Positions 33,366 through 46,157 of a DNA stretch of 64,000 nt are shown here, piece after piece. The position numbers were made by a program, and so were the translations under genes. The notes under the pieces are model-generated. The model had not been told where the DNA came from and made no database searches. It saw nothing but the letters and a program-made list of their open reading frames with translations. Origin of the DNA: Anarhynchus alexandrinus (lineage: Eukaryota > Chordata > Aves > Charadriiformes > Charadriidae); NCBI GenBank assembly GCA_008711295.1, contig VUYV01000291.1:803869-867868 (forward strand), in the 5' to 3' direction. Position 1 is the stretch's first letter. Each line of letters begins with the position of its first letter.

Positions 33366-36300
33366 GATGCTGTTTGGGCACACAGTTTCCAAACAGCCCG
33401 GGCTGTCTCACAGGCAGCTCTGTCTGACTCTTTTTTTTCTCCCCCCTGCTGTTCTTGATTATTATTCTGGCTATATGGCTGGCCATATGTATTCTTTCTG
33501 CTTCCTAATTACTCTGAAATTTTTCCAGGGGAAAACTGAACAAGCATACTCCTGTTTGATGGGGTTTTTTGGTCGGAGATCTGAGAATTATTCTGAATAG
33601 GGGAAAAAAAAATAAAAATCAATTCACCCAAGGAGTTGTGAGTAACGAACTGCAAAGGGCCAAAAAATAGACCGGGCTGCTTTATCGGGCAGAGCAATTA
33701 ATCTCTCCTCCTCTCTCGCGTCTCCTCTCCTTGTCCTCTACTCTTGATTTCCACAAGTTCAGCCTTGTAAAAGTGAGATCACCCCCGAGCCCTGGGAAGT
33801 GGAAGATCCCGGGGTTTCCATGTCTTTTTGGATTCGCGCTGAAGTTTGTCAGCGTTGCTGGCGAGAAGCGCGGGGCACCAGCCCCAAAGCAAGGGCAGGG
33901 GAGGCGAGTCACCGCTTGCATAAGCTGCGGCGTCCTTGTTCCAAAGTTTAACCTTCTTAATGAGCACCAGCAGTTTGATGTAACCACCGCTAAGTGATGC
34001 CGGCTGGATTTCACCCCGGGTCCCTGCTGTAGGCATTCTGAAGCTTTGATGGGAATATTGCTATTAATCTACAGTGAGGGCAGGTTTTTGCTTGATGTTA
34101 ATGATGCCAACGTGGCAAGCACTTGCTCGGGACCAGGGAACTTTTAACTGCTGACTGCGTCTATTCTTAGTTTCCTCTCCAGCAGTAGGAAATAATGATC
34201 CATCGGCTCCAACGGAGCGCTGCTGATTTACACCTGCTGAGCACCCAGCCTAAGGTGTTTCATCGATTCCCTCGTTGGGGAAAAAAAAATAAAAAAAATG
34301 AAGTGGATCATTCCGGTTTAGATTATGAAAATGTGTTCTTTCTGATGGAGCATCTGGGCAGCACATTTAGAAGAGTTTCTACTCTCCTGCACATTACCGA
34401 GTACTGGCATTATTTTGTATCATGTGATGATTTTTTTAAAAAATGTATTCAGCTTTCGCCTTCTATTATCTTGGATCATTAGCCAGCATCCTGTTATGCA
34501 ATGTGATCAGCGAAGCCTGGTGCAGTATCTCGCAATGTGATATCATTTCTCAAACAGAGCATGCAGTGGGGAAGAAATTAATTTCTCAAAGCTGCGGCAT
34601 CGTTACTGACACAGTAAAATCAGACGGCTTCCCTCGTTGTTTTAAAGGCTTTAAATGCTGGGGCTGAACACTGAACTGAGCGTATTGCAGAGTTATTTCA
34701 TGTACCCATTCCCAGGACAGGAGGGCTATTTTCTTTTAGGACACGATTACGTCGGTGAATGAAACCTTCCTGTGCTCTCCTGGATTTCCCTTTTGTTTGG
34801 AGCCATCGGAGGAAACTCCAGATACAAGGGGGACGAAGGCCCAGGGAAGAGCAGATCTCCATCCACAGGCTCTCCGATACCCTCCTGCAGAGCAATAGCC
34901 CAATTAATGCCTCCGAGGCGGTTCCGCCGCCCCTGGGTGGGGTGCGAGCCGGGGATCTGACTAACCACAGCATCATCAGACAGGTCAGTGCCGTACAGTG
35001 CCAGAGCATCCCTCGCGGCAGCGCAGGTGGGAGACGCGGGGTGCAGCCCCCCATCCTGCGGGGCACAGCGCTGCCCAGGCTGAGGCGGTTTAAGGGGTCT
35101 TTGCCCCAGGGGAGGATGAAAAGAGTTGTGTGATTTTCTCCTGAAGGAACGACGCACTGACCTTCCCCGGATAAGCCACTGGAAACAAGGAGGACGCTGT
35201 GCTTTTTTGTTCGAACGCCTGGGCCGCTTTCGTACATCCAAAGTTTAGAAGTATGAATCACTCACGCAGAGGCATTCATGCAGATAAAGTGCTGTGCACC
35301 ACTTTGAAAAATTACCTCTAGAAATATGGTTCAAATGATGCAAATCCAAGGGATGCGATATGGTGTTGAGAACTCATTAAAACCTTCGCTTCAAGAAGTT
35401 TCTTTAAAAATTGTTGTCTGTGCTGAAAACAGGCAGAAAAAAAAAAAGACTCTGAGCCTGAAAGCAAAATTACTTTGTTTCTTCCTTGTGAATGGAACAG
35501 CCAAAGTTCATTTCAGACACGTCCTTGCACTTTTTCAGCCCTAAGCTGTTATCCACAAACAAATAAAGTAAACAAGATGTTTGTCCTTCTTGCCCACCAA
35601 GCCCAAGAGGTGTGAGAGGACGTCGGCTTTCCTGCTGAAGCTGTGACCTGCTGTCCATGGCAGCAGCTGGTGGAATTGCCTCTCTGCGGCGGAGAGGACA
35701 CCTCCCCATCTGCTTTGCATTCATTGGCCTTGACTGAAAAAAAACCAAACACATATTTTGCAGCAGTGCAGCTGGAAAACTTATTTTTTTGCCCGGAGGC
35801 ACATCAAACAGGCTACGAGAATCCAGATAAGCGCCCCAATGTCGTAAGAGCCTCAAAACCTGAGCCCAGAATGAACGCACTGAGCCAGCCCAGCAGAGAT
35901 GTTCCTCAGCCCTTAGGTACAAACACAGAGACAAGCAGCTCCTGCCGAGGCAACCACAGCAAAGTACCTAATTCTTCTTCATCCAGCCAGGATCACAGCA
36001 ATCTCCTCTCTCTGCTCTGGGGACAGCAGAGTCGTAGGTTTTCTGAGGATGGCTCATGGGGAGAAGGAGACGATGACACCTAAGGGTCCCCACGTCACTG
36101 CTGGGCTGAGCCCGGGTGACCTGGTCCTGGTGGGTTCATTTCCTCCCACATTCTCCAGATCGCACAGCAGCCAGCAAGGTTACCCAGACAGAAAAGCCCC
36201 ACTGCTGACCATGGCTCCATCTTCCACGGCTGCTCTCCAACCGTCCCACCCTCAAACCCTGTTAGTTTTGTAATGTCCTTGAAACTTTCCCCAAAAGGCT

Positions 36301-37069
36301 CTGGAAAGTGTTTTTTCTCCCCTTATTTGTTCTCTGCTCCTTGAGGAATAGAGCATCTGTGAGCGCGCGCTTGCGTCGGGCAGCCCTGCGCGCTCCGAGC
36401 ACCAGCTTCTGCGAGGAGTTCTGCCGTTCTGATGCACATCTTAGGAATGCAAATTCTTGCAAATGAGAAATGTTCTCAAACATTATGGGTACGGTTTATG
36501 TTTTTGTGGAGATCAGAGAATCTGGCAATGTTACACAGTGATGACATTATTCCAACTCTGAAAATTAAAAAAAAAAAAAAAATCACTGAAATGCTGTCAG
36601 GGACATATATTTTTCCTTTGTGGACTGCTGCTCCCATCAGCTGCCTGCGAGTACCAGTGGGTGAGAGGAAGGGCACAGATTACAGGCACATTCCAAATTT
36701 TTGTCTTTTCCATGCATTTTTCAGAGGGAGACAGCGTGTTTCAAAGGGAAGCGGGAGATTTCTCTCTTTTTTCCCCCCCAATCTGCAAGGCCAGCCAGAC
36801 CTTCAACTGCTTTAGGAAGAATTTCCCATGAAAGCAGCAAAGCATGAATCACAGATAAACCAAACTTTTTGCCTTTCTCCCTCTCTCTGCTAATGTTGGG
36901 CAAACTTTACAAATGGCAGAGCCGTCTGGTGTCTAAGCAATATGACATCGCTACTTTATTCACCTTGTTGCCCAAAGCTATGCTTGATGGGACCCATAAC
37001 TCAGTGCTTAGAGGAGAGCGATATTGCCTGGGTCTTTAACTCGTTTTTCTAAAAAATTGAACTCATTTC
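33366..37069. other. Non-coding stretch, nothing recognised
   Basis: Mostly unique sequence with short A/T homopolymers, including A16 at 36567-36582 and GAAAAAAAACCAAAC near 35737. The open frames of up to 187 codons (34698-35261, minus) carry no recognisable domain and overlap frames of similar length in other phases. Confidence 0.5.
36567..36582. repeat. Poly-A tract
   Basis: Sixteen consecutive A residues preceded by AAAATT. Confidence 0.85.
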
Positions 37070-37240
37070 TATTATTCTGTATAAAACCCTTGGCAGCAGA
37101 GAGTGCCGGGGAAGGCAGGTGCTCATCCTGCAGCTTTGCAAAAGAAGAAGCCGGGATGGGAAGGTTAAATGACGTGCCCAAGGCTACAGAGCACAGGAGC
37201 ATCACAGCGCAGGTGGAGACCAGCAGCCAGTGGTCCCCTC
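37070..37240 (-). repeat. MIR-like SINE fragment (antisense)
   Basis: The plus strand shows GGCAGGTGCTCATCCTGCAG, AAAGAAGAAGCCGGGATGGG, GGTTAAATGACGTGCCCAAG, GCTACAGAGCACAGGAGCAT and GCAGGTGGAGACCAG. This follows the antisense MIR order (tally/ATCC block, purine block, GTTAAGTGACTTGCCCAAGG core, CACACAGC). It is diverged but collinear over about 150 bases. Lying inside a 180-codon open frame (37024-37566), it argues that this frame is not a gene. Confidence 0.65.
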
Positions 37241-38640
37241 CCTCCGCTTCCCCAACACGCTGCTGCCCAGTTGAAAGAGGCGTTTCTCCCCCCAGCCGGG
37301 AAGGGTGGCATTTCGCTGTGTGCAGCCTCTGTCAGAAACACCGATTCAAGCTCCAGTTATTCTGTTTGCAAAGAGAAACGCTAACGGGAACGTTCGCCAG
37401 CGATTTCCTGCAGCGAGCGTGTAAAGCGACGAAGATTTCACACGGGCGTATTTCACGTCTGCACGAAGGACCTGGGGAGTGGCCTGATGAAGGATGGCGA
37501 TTCATTTCCATTCCTCTCACTTGTTTTTGCCTGTTTACCCATAAATCTGTTCTTTGTTTGACATAAAAAATAGAAAGGCTTGGGATGGCAGCCGTAGATG
37601 TGCGAGATTGATGAGCTGATGGGGAGATACCTGAACGTGCGCTCCTTCAGTACCAGGGAGCAACTCACTTGCATCTCTTCTGCTGCTAATTAAGAAGGGT
37701 TTGCAGTTTGCGTTAGGGATTTTGGAGTACCATGTTGTTTCTTGTCTGCGGTTGCATTGAGCCCACAAACACCCTGTATGTAGCTCGGTCTGGTCTTGCC
37801 CTGGTCGGGACGGCTGCTGGTAGGAACGGGGATGCTGGCTCAGAGGTGAGGTGCGCAGGTGTGAGGACGCATGGTTGTCGTCACATCAGACAGGAGGCTT
37901 TTCAGACTCACCCTGCTGGTAGCTCTCCCGCGGCTCGATTTACCCAGAAGCATCAACATTTCAGGTATTGCGACGCACGCGACGAGTATTTAGTGGTCTG
38001 AGGTATGAATGATGAAGCCTGGCTTGGAAACACACGGGAGGCTTCAGAGAATTTCTCTATCCCCGAGCAGTCCTGGGTCATGTCCGTTGTCCCTCTGAAG
38101 GAAAAGGGACAACTCCGTGACTATAACCAGCTTGGCTGATCGGAAGTGTGTAGAATCCGTTCCAGAGCCAGGTAGAAGTTAGTGGATGAAATCCCACTGA
38201 TACCATCAGCAAAAACCCCATTGATTTCAGGGGTGTTGGGCATCTTCTCCCCAGGGCCTGGTCCAAAGCCCAACAAAATCCATTGAAAATCCGTCATTGT
38301 TTTTGATGCTGTTGCACGTTTTTTATATGCAGACTTCACAAACGAAATGCCTGTCCCGTCCCCGACGTTCATAGCGAAATTCCTGTGCCTCAGAGTGATC
38401 TGGACTTTTGCATCAGCCCTACGCAATGCCGCCCTTTATCTCTCTAACGACTTGCTTCTCTTCCTCGGGAGCTCGTGAACAATGTTGCTTTAGGAAAGAA
38501 ATAGTGGAAGGAAAGTTTGCCAAGAGCCCTATTTCTGTGCTCGGCGCTCACAGATGGTCAAATAACCAACCTCTGCCAGAAGGATGCACTAGAACAGCTT
38601 TGAAAACCAGAGCCTGTGTATACCGTCTTCTGAGTTCGTG
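37241..38640. other. Non-coding stretch, nothing recognised
   Basis: Unique sequence; the open frames have no recognisable content. Confidence 0.5.
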
Positions 38641-38880
38641 AGCTTATTAAGTTTTTAAAACCAATTCTGTAATTCCGTTTAATTCCAATAACCTTTGCAT
38701 GGGTTGTTGACACTTCTATTGGAACTGCCAGATGCCGTTAACGGGAATTGCCAGTCAGTTCTACATGTGCAGGTGCTGCTGTTGTGAGCAGCTTTGTGCA
38801 ATTAATTCAGCTGTCACGGAGACTTTGGAAGGCTGTTGTGGGTCAGATTGTATCAGTCTATTTTAGGGCCGATCGAGAAT
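38641..38880. promoter_or_regulatory. Candidate regulatory block
   Basis: Complex sequence with few open frames: an AACCAATTCTGTAATTCC stretch, TTTGCATGGG, CAGGTGCTGCTG (an E-box), and GCAATTAATTCAGCTGTCAC, which puts a homeodomain-type site next to an E-box/TALE-like site (38799-38816). I infer regulatory potential only. Confidence 0.25.
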
Positions 38881-39199
38881 CCTTCCCATCCTAACGGTAA
38901 GCCCTAGACGGACCCCACAGGCATTAAATGCCAGCCCACTTCCAAGCACAGGGACTGCTCCCTTTCTCCCCCGAGCACTGCGGCCAGAACAAGAATTTGA
39001 GGCAAAGAAAGCGGCTGCACTGAGGGCTGCAGTGAATAATGTCCTTTCCCAGTCGGAGGCTGCGATAACACTGCCCCGGGGCAGCGAAGCTCTGCCTTAT
39101 TTGCGGGGTTACCCAAAGTTTACAACACACTGCCATTAAGCCCTTTGGTGGGGGTTTATCTCGCCCAACGCCAAACCTCCGCAGACCCCCATGGAGAAA

Positions 39200-39452
39200 G
39201 GCAACCGGGTGCCCGCGGCGCCACTGGATGCGCCGTCCCGGGGAGCTGCACCCCGCGGGCTCAGCGTCTGCCCCGCGCCAGCGACCCCAAACCTTTCTGC
39301 AGCAAATCTTCAGGGCTGGTTTGACTCCTCTGAGGTTTCTGCCGCTTTGTGCCGCTCTGCCTTGGAAAGACACCGCCAGCCCAGACCCTCTGTTCAGCTC
39401 TGCCAGTCCCTCCCGCTCCGACCGCCGGCATCCGATTAACGCGCTGCTCCGT
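39200..39452. promoter_or_regulatory. CpG-rich patch
   Basis: I count about 24 CpG in about 250 bases. The longest frame outside the CR1 copies (minus strand 38924-39580, 218 codons) runs through it, but high GC content alone explains a long stop-free frame; no domain is seen. Confidence 0.3.
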
Positions 39453-39534
39453 GGGGGTTTTAAATGGAGGTTATTGACCAAACGCTTTTTTGCCCTGATA
39501 AATTCACAGATTGGTACATGAGGGAAACTAATAT

Positions 39535-39612
39535 CAATAAGCGCTAAAGATCGGCACAGCGCTTCCCACCACGGGAACATTACTGGATAAATGCTAAGTT
39601 ATTATTATCGTC
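39535..39612 (+). repeat. Possible CORE-SINE/MIR-type tail
   Basis: AAGCGCTAAAGAT, GCACAGCGC and GGATAAATGCTAAGTTATTA, with ATTATTATC after, resemble the 3' tails of MIR- or L2-type elements (AAGCGCTTTGAGAT..GCGCTATATAAATGCAAGTTATTATT). The match is short and the body is not recognised upstream. Confidence 0.3.
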
Positions 39613-40800
39613 CCTGTCTCTTGAGTTAAGCCTTGCTCCACATTTTAGAGCCTTAGGTAATTAGGTGGGATGATAAAAATATGTAAGAGGAAAGTGAGAC
39701 CGTGGGTCTTAAGTGAACACCTCGCTGAAACGGGCAAGGTGGCTCCCATGGCTCGGTCGCCGACCTGGAATTACTCTGTGGTGCTGAGGGTGGCAGTGAC
39801 TCATCCTCCCCGTGGGAAGATGCACAGCACCTCAGAAACATCATCTTCTGCTCCCTGCAGCTCCCTGCGGGCCCTCGGGGGTCACGTTTCCACCGAGACC
39901 CTGGGATGCGATGGTACAAGAGCTGAGCGTGAGGACCACCCACCACCTTAAGCTCCTTGCCTCAGACAACTTCATTAATCTCCTGTCATTAATTGCAAAG
40001 GAATCTCTTCTGCTGTAATACACTGTGCTCCAACGCCATCGGCACTCCAGAGCTGAGCTGTTTCCAGTGCCAAGAAGAGACAGGATTCTTGTGGTCATAA
40101 GAGCACACTTCTAAAGGGGATTAATATGTTACCCTTTCCACAGCCCGTATCATACTGCTTCTCCGTCTTTTAAACACACGTTGCCTGAGACTTGGCTCTC
40201 AGGGCACTGCTATTTTCCTCTGCAATGCAAAATAAATGAGAAATACAACAGTCTGGGGGGGGAGGGGGGAAGTCATCTGGAGTGGGGCAGACAAGAAGGG
40301 GCCCCTGTAAGATTATGGGGTCCTTATATATTTGAGGAATTGGAGAACATCCTTGCTTTGTCTTAGCAAGCCATGCTCAGGCCTGGGCTCCAAGTTTGTT
40401 CTTGGTACCAGACTTCCCTGTGATCTTGGATTAAACACTGTCCTGTACCTCCACTTCTTCCATTTGACGGTGATGGTGGGGATGATCCAGCTCTCCCTCA
40501 TTAACCCCCCCCATAAATGTCATGTAGTTTTATGTTATTTTCTGAAACCAACCTCCTGTTGGATCTTGACCTGGTTGTCAACCAGATTTCAGCTGTCCCA
40601 GACCAGTTCCTACCAGGCAAGGATCCAGCCCCGCTGCTGCCCCGGCAGGCGGCTCCCCCAGTCCCATCCTCTGGGGGGACACTGGGCAGAACCCACAGCC
40701 AGGGGTGTCCTGCGTGTCTCTCTCCTCCTCTTAATAATTACAGATATCGTGAAACTAAGTAAGATTTCTCCTTGTCGTGGTTTAGGCAATGTCTGTACTT
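39613..40800. other. Non-coding stretch, nothing recognised
   Basis: Unique sequence with a G-rich run near 40254-40270 (eight G, A, seven G). The open frames are unrecognised. Confidence 0.5.
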
Positions 40801-41012
40801 AGAATCATAGCATGGTTTAGGTTGGAAGGGACCTTGAAGACCATCGAGTTCCAACCCCCCTGCCATAGGCAGGGACACCTCCCACCAGACCAGGCTGCCC
40901 AAGGCCACCTCCAGCCTGGCCTTGAACACCTCCAGGGATGGGGTCTCAACAACCTCTCTGGGCAACCTGTGCCAGTGCCTCACCACCCTCACAGGGAAAA
41001 ACTTCTTCCTAA
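40801..41012 (-). mobile_element. CR1 LINE 3' end, antisense (type A)
   Basis: A short CR1 copy of about 210 bases. The octamer remnant AGAATCATAGCATGG is at the left; the minus strand then gives the UTR and [21 protein letters not shown]. It is 5' truncated within [10 protein letters not shown] at about 41012. Being among the shortest copies, it shows how early reverse transcription stopped. Confidence 0.92.
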
Positions 41013-43762
41013 AGCTACTTCATAAAAGCGTGTTTAGACAGGCGGTTGCTACAAGAGTCATCCTACCCTGCAACTTGAGATTTAACAGCATAACTTAAAC
41101 AACGACACTTATTCCTCAGTGGAGCATCGGAAAACCACGAGCAACGGAGCTCTGACATAACATTTAGTCAGGCACAGCACGAGTTAGGCAGCAAACCAGC
41201 AGAATCAGCGTATTTTCTTTTGTTTCTCTTACAAACTCTCATGTCAACAGTCTCAGCAGTTGTTCTTTGGAGGGCATTTATACTGTCGCACGTCGCATTA
41301 CACTGCTATTTATTCTTGCCTGGCTTTGTGAGAGGAAAGCAGAACAGCAGACAAAGGCTTGTGGAATTAACACATCCAAGAGAGCAATTCAGGGAGCGAA
41401 TATTAAAGCAGGAGAGCTCTGCAGCACACCATCACCCTGAAGCTGTAGGTTTTTCCACTGAAGTAACAGTGCTGCTGCCTGCGTGGAACTGAACCGCTGG
41501 CAATAACGTGGCGCTGGTGGCACCGGTGGCACCTTAATTCGATGACGGCTCAAGCAAAACCAGTGGTCCCCCTGGCTGTCTGCGCTGTGAAATTAAGAAC
41601 AGACTCAAGACTGGCTTTACGAGCGCTGATCGCTGCCTATGTTGGCACAGACCTGCAGCGCACAGCCACAGCGAAAGGTTTCAGCTTGCGTTCCCATCAC
41701 ACATCCCATCATATCCCATGGCACCTAGTTCATAAAGTTGTTATGTTTATACACGTTTGGCCTCCAGGACTGGCTTTCACACGAGCACAGCTAAGTTTGG
41801 AGGCTCCCCTCCTAGAGATTTACGTTCTGGGTTTTTCCCACATTGACACAGTACAAAACATACTGGTTTTGTTGGCTGCCGGCCCAGTATTCCCAGCTGG
41901 ACCAGTACTGGCCAGCTTGGGACATTCCCGCTTGGCTGATGGAGTAGGCTCTTTGTTTCCTGCTCCCAGCAAAGCTTTAATGGTTGCCCCCACGCAGCCG
42001 AGCACTGCGCTGCTACTCCTGGTCACGAAAGCACAAGAAGCGCCCTGCTGGAACCCACCTCCCGCACCAGCGCCTCCTCCTGCTGCGGGATGTGGTGAAC
42101 AACAGCTTTGAGTTCACTTCAGCCTCTGGATCCGCGATTTCATAAAACTCAGTCGCTTTCCTGCAACTGGGGAGACTCAGTCTCTTCCGATAAAGCAGCA
42201 GTTTCTTTCCCCTCAATTATTCTGGACTACCTATTTTCCACTGCTGATGGACTCTTTTGGACACGGGTACGCAATCAAGCCCGATTGCCAGAAAACTACC
42301 ATTATTTCAGTCCCAAATCAGTATCATTGGCAGGCTAACACCTAACCAGACACGCAATGTATTCATGACCTACAGCAACGACAAGATCTGCATGAGTGGT
42401 TTGTCAATTTAAAGGAAAATTTGCAAAACACTACAGGTTGCCAGCACTCTGCTAACCTCAGAGTGCTCCTCTCTTCTCTTCAGACCTGTGAGTAACACAG
42501 ATTTACCCAGAAAGTGCCATTCTCCAGGTGAAATAAGATCGGGATGAGAAGCACTTGGCTCCAAATCAACTGAGACAGAAGCGACAGCCATTGGCGAGCA
42601 GCTGGGACCATGGCACAGTAATGGAAAAAACCCAGTTACCTCACCCTGTGCTCACAGCATCTCCTCTGTTCAGGAAGACGGATGGTCTTGGGGTCATATA
42701 AGCCTCATCTGCTACAGTACAGCCACGGCCAAAACCAAGCGCTGATTGCTAAGTGGGTTTCCACAGGCTCCTTTTGTGCCGACTCCCTGCAAATAAACCA
42801 CCTCGTACATTCACGGGTAGGAACGCACGGCGGGTACGGAACTCGGGCCGTCCGTTCTGTGGGGGGCATCGTTATCCTGCCACCCACACCTCCGACACCA
42901 GGTTGTGGAGGGAAATAACCGTCTCCCCCCTCCTTGGGTAATCGCACTCCCTGCAAGAAGGGGAGGTTTAGCTCCTTCCCCCGTGGGCAGCAGATGGTCC
43001 GGCTGCCCCAGAGAGCTGGAGGACCTGTGCCAGGCCAGCTGTGGGCAGATGCAGGCTCTGCCCTCCCAAAGCAGGGAGGCAGATCGAGATGCCAAGCGTA
43101 CATCTCTCATTGCCGCTGAGGCAGCCCGGCGGGTTTCCCTCTCCCGTCGTCCACCCAGCAGCCGTTTCTCCACGGTAATGGCAGAAAGTTGTTCCATAGC
43201 ATCAGTGCCATCATCAGCCTCAGGCTTCTTGGCCGGGCAAAGCACACGAACTGCCCATGCAAAATAGAAAAAGGGGCAGCTGCAGCAAGCAAGATTCAAG
43301 CAGACCGAGGGGATGCATATAGGACTTCTCATAACCGAAGCAGGAATTTTTAGATGCAAAGAGAAGCAAAAGGTAAGTTTGGCAAATAACCAAATCACTG
43401 CCAACAGCGTTTCCTACAGATAGCTGTAACCATCCCAGAAAGTTAAGGCAGCACCAGAAAAAGATACGCATGAACACAAAGATCTTAATGTCTGTTCCCC
43501 TCGAATGCCCTATTGCTGGGTTTAGGACTGACAGTAAATAGATTCGGAAGCTGCAGCTGATCCAGCGCGTACCACCACAGCTGCGGACTTGTACGGGCTG
43601 GGGAGGCGTATTCTGTCCTGTTCCGTTCAGCCCACGTTTCCTGGCACAGGTAGTTCATACCCTGGCTCTGCGCCCTAGAGCGGCACCACGAATAGCAGCA
43701 GTGGAAGACTTGTATTTTTTATTTTTTTTTTTCCTCTAGAATGAGAATTTCCTTGCCTACTT
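41013..43762. other. Non-coding stretch with unrecognised 189-codon frame
   Basis: Unique sequence. The plus-strand frame at 41542-42111 (189 codons) is hydrophobic in its second half (VLVLLAAGPVFPAGPVLASL) and proline-rich at its end, with no recognisable domain and no upstream ATG context or splice signals that would set it apart. The minus-strand frame at 42811-43404 (197 codons) is likewise unrecognised. No repeat is found. Confidence 0.45.
43715..43733. repeat. T-rich tract
   Basis: A run of six T, one A and eleven T, close to the 3' end side of the old antisense CR1 relic that follows. Confidence 0.75.
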
Positions 43763-44045
43763 CATGGAATCAAAAGGCTGGAAAGAACCTCAGCAATTTA
43801 CTTTCTCTACTCCCTTCCCCTGTAAGAGCTTTGTCACTCTTGATAAATATTTATCCAGCCTCTGCTTGAAGGCCTCCAGCTGTGGAATCCCTACGACCTC
43901 CCCAGGAAACCCTCGTCCTTGCCATTAGAAGGTTTTTCCTCTTATTTACCCTGAATCTTCCTCGCTGAAGTTTAAGCCATTACTTTATCCTGGAGAGAGG
44001 AAAAGATTATTCTCTTCCTCTTCACAACAACCTTTAGGAGTCTCT
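43763..44045 (-). mobile_element. Old, diverged CR1/L3-like LINE relic (antisense)
   Basis: The plus strand carries, in order, TCATGGAATCAAAAGGCTGG, ATCCAGCCTCTGCTTGAAGG, CCTCCAGCTGTGGAATCCCT, ACGACCTCCCCAGG, TTAGAAGGTTTTTCCTC, CCTGAATCTTCCTCGCTGAA and TTATTCTCTTCCTCTTCACA. This is the antisense order of ancient amniote CR1/L3 elements (GGAATCATAGA.., AACCTCTGCTTGAA.., ACCTCCC.AGG.., TTAGGAAGTTTTTCC..). The copy is heavily mutated with no frame left, in contrast to the nearly intact young copies, so CR1-type elements entered this region at very different times. Confidence 0.7.
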
Positions 44046-46157
44046 CATGCTAAGTAGGAGATCAGGGAGACGCAGCAAAGGCTGAAGCCGTTTCTGCCCG
44101 TTTTGGCAGTTCTCCTCGTTGAAGGTAATTAAGAGAAAGAGGTACTTTCTCGCGGTGCAACAGGCACGGTGCGAACACGCGAGCGGGCTTTGTGCCACCT
44201 GAACAGATGCGTGCGCATGTAGGCAAGAAAAGGCCGTGTTTGAGCATCGGGCACGAAAGTGAAGTTGAAATTTAGAGAGAAACATCCAGGCTATTTCTAG
44301 TACCGTAGTTTTACTAGAGATGAGCAGAAATTACGTGTGGGTACAGCGTCTTATTGAACCGCGATAGTTCCTTTCTTGTCCCCTTCTACATCATTCATCC
44401 CTTTGAAATCAGAGCTCAGTAAGTTGTTATCAGCACCCAGAACCAGAGCCGGAGATGCGGCACAGAGCGGCACCAATATTCCTGCAGTGGCCATCTCCAG
44501 ACCCACCAGGCAGTGACAAAGCCCCCAAAACCCGAGTCACCAGAGGACAGCAACTTCTTCCAGAGTATCAAAGCGCACGTGTTAGAACTACTCACGCCAT
44601 TTGCCGTAAGCTCACAAACCACATCCAGCCTGTAACCCACACTGGTGCAATGTTGAGCTCTTCTACCGACACACATCAGTGCCCACATCTCTGGCTGACT
44701 GTCCTCAGGAAGATGGCAATGGTCTCCAACTATCATCAGGTCCCTCCATCCTTCCTTCCTCCCAGAAGCAACTGCCCAGTCTAATGCCAAGAGCTGCGTG
44801 GAGCTAACAAGAACCAAAGAGGCAGCAGGTGGTTCCAGCGGAGTTCATCACATCTTTGCCCAAAATAATCGGCTGGCCAGCTGTGAGAAGGAGAATCTCA
44901 TCTGGCTGTGAATCAGCATAAGCAGGGGAGATCAGATGTGGAGTCAGGCAGAGAGGCTGTCATGGGTTATTTATGGTCCTTATTGGATGGACAACTTTCC
45001 TAAGTTAATAACCCAGCAGTCAGTGCTTTTTTTTTTTTGGTACTTCAAGAGCAACAAAGCACATCTGGTCTCACTTCTCAGGCTGGCGAGTATTGGATTG
45101 GTAGGGAGATAGTGTCCTTGATGCTAAGAGGACTTTTCATCTTATTTTGCGGTACATACCAGCATAATCAAGAGGCAGCACTGGGGAAAGAGAGTCCCGT
45201 GTAGTTCATCTCTGCCAGAGTGCTCTATTATGAAGCTTTGAGAATGCTCCTCTCCACGGGGCTTTGCGAGACGGAAATTGCTGTCTGTCTGAGGCTGAGA
45301 GCGCTGCAGGTTTGTGTCAGATCAGGACTACAGAGGGCAGAGAGCAATTCCGATTAAAATGGTTTTGACTGCTGTCACACACAGCTTTTCTTTGTGTCAC
45401 CCCCGCTTTCTGAGGCGGGTGCCCACCTTTGGTGTATTCCTCGTGAGTCTCTTCACAGAGTGGATCTTTAGCCTGGATCCCCCCCGAAAAGAATTCTTAT
45501 TCCTAAACTGTAGGAGGAGATGAAGGAGTTTGCAAGTTTTAAAACCACTCCCAATGGTCACAGCCAAAGTATTAAGGCTTCCCAGAGGACGGTTTGTGGG
45601 TTGGATGGAGTGCCCGGCCATTATCTGCTGTGTCGGATACGCTGTTCGTATCACGTATCATTTCTGTGCGTTAAGCTGATCTATGTTGACATAAGTGGGA
45701 TATTGGGGAGTACGTACTGGGACTCCCGATACTTTACACAATGCAGACACGGATAATTGAAAAAGATGTTCCTTTCCACAAAGCACTGCAGGCCACCTCA
45801 TCATCCTTCTCTTTCTGTTCCTCCTTTATGGGTAAATTGAAAGCGAGTGCACTGCTCGCCTCCCGCTGCTCCTCCCACTGTCCCTCTTTCATGCTACCGG
45901 CAGCAGAGCTGAATGCTGATGGATAATCAAACGGGAGAGGTATATTACGCTTCTGCTCTTGGGCCACGTCACGGTGGCCGGGAGGCAGGTGGTCAAACGG
46001 GGCAAAGCTGTCCTCAGATAAAACCCAGACGAAGACCACCAGGAGCCACGTCTTATTGCTAAAGGCAACATCTGGATCCAGCTTCCCTTTGGTGTTTGCA
46101 CTTAGATCAAACAGTTCCCATCGCACCCAACCACTTAAGAAATCAATCCCCCAAATT
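44046..46157. other. Non-coding stretch, nothing recognised
   Basis: Unique sequence with a poly-T run near 45029. The open frames of up to 133 codons are unrecognised. Confidence 0.5.

Noticed and set aside
38924..39580. Minus-strand frame of 218 codons, longest outside the CR1 elements
   Set aside because: It lies across a CpG- and GC-rich patch where stop codons are rare; there is no domain, no supporting splice signals, and competing frames of similar length occur on the other strand.
41542..42111. Plus-strand 189-codon frame with hydrophobic segment
   Set aside because: No recognisable family, no nearby exons in consistent phase, and low-complexity proline-rich end; not enough for a gene call.
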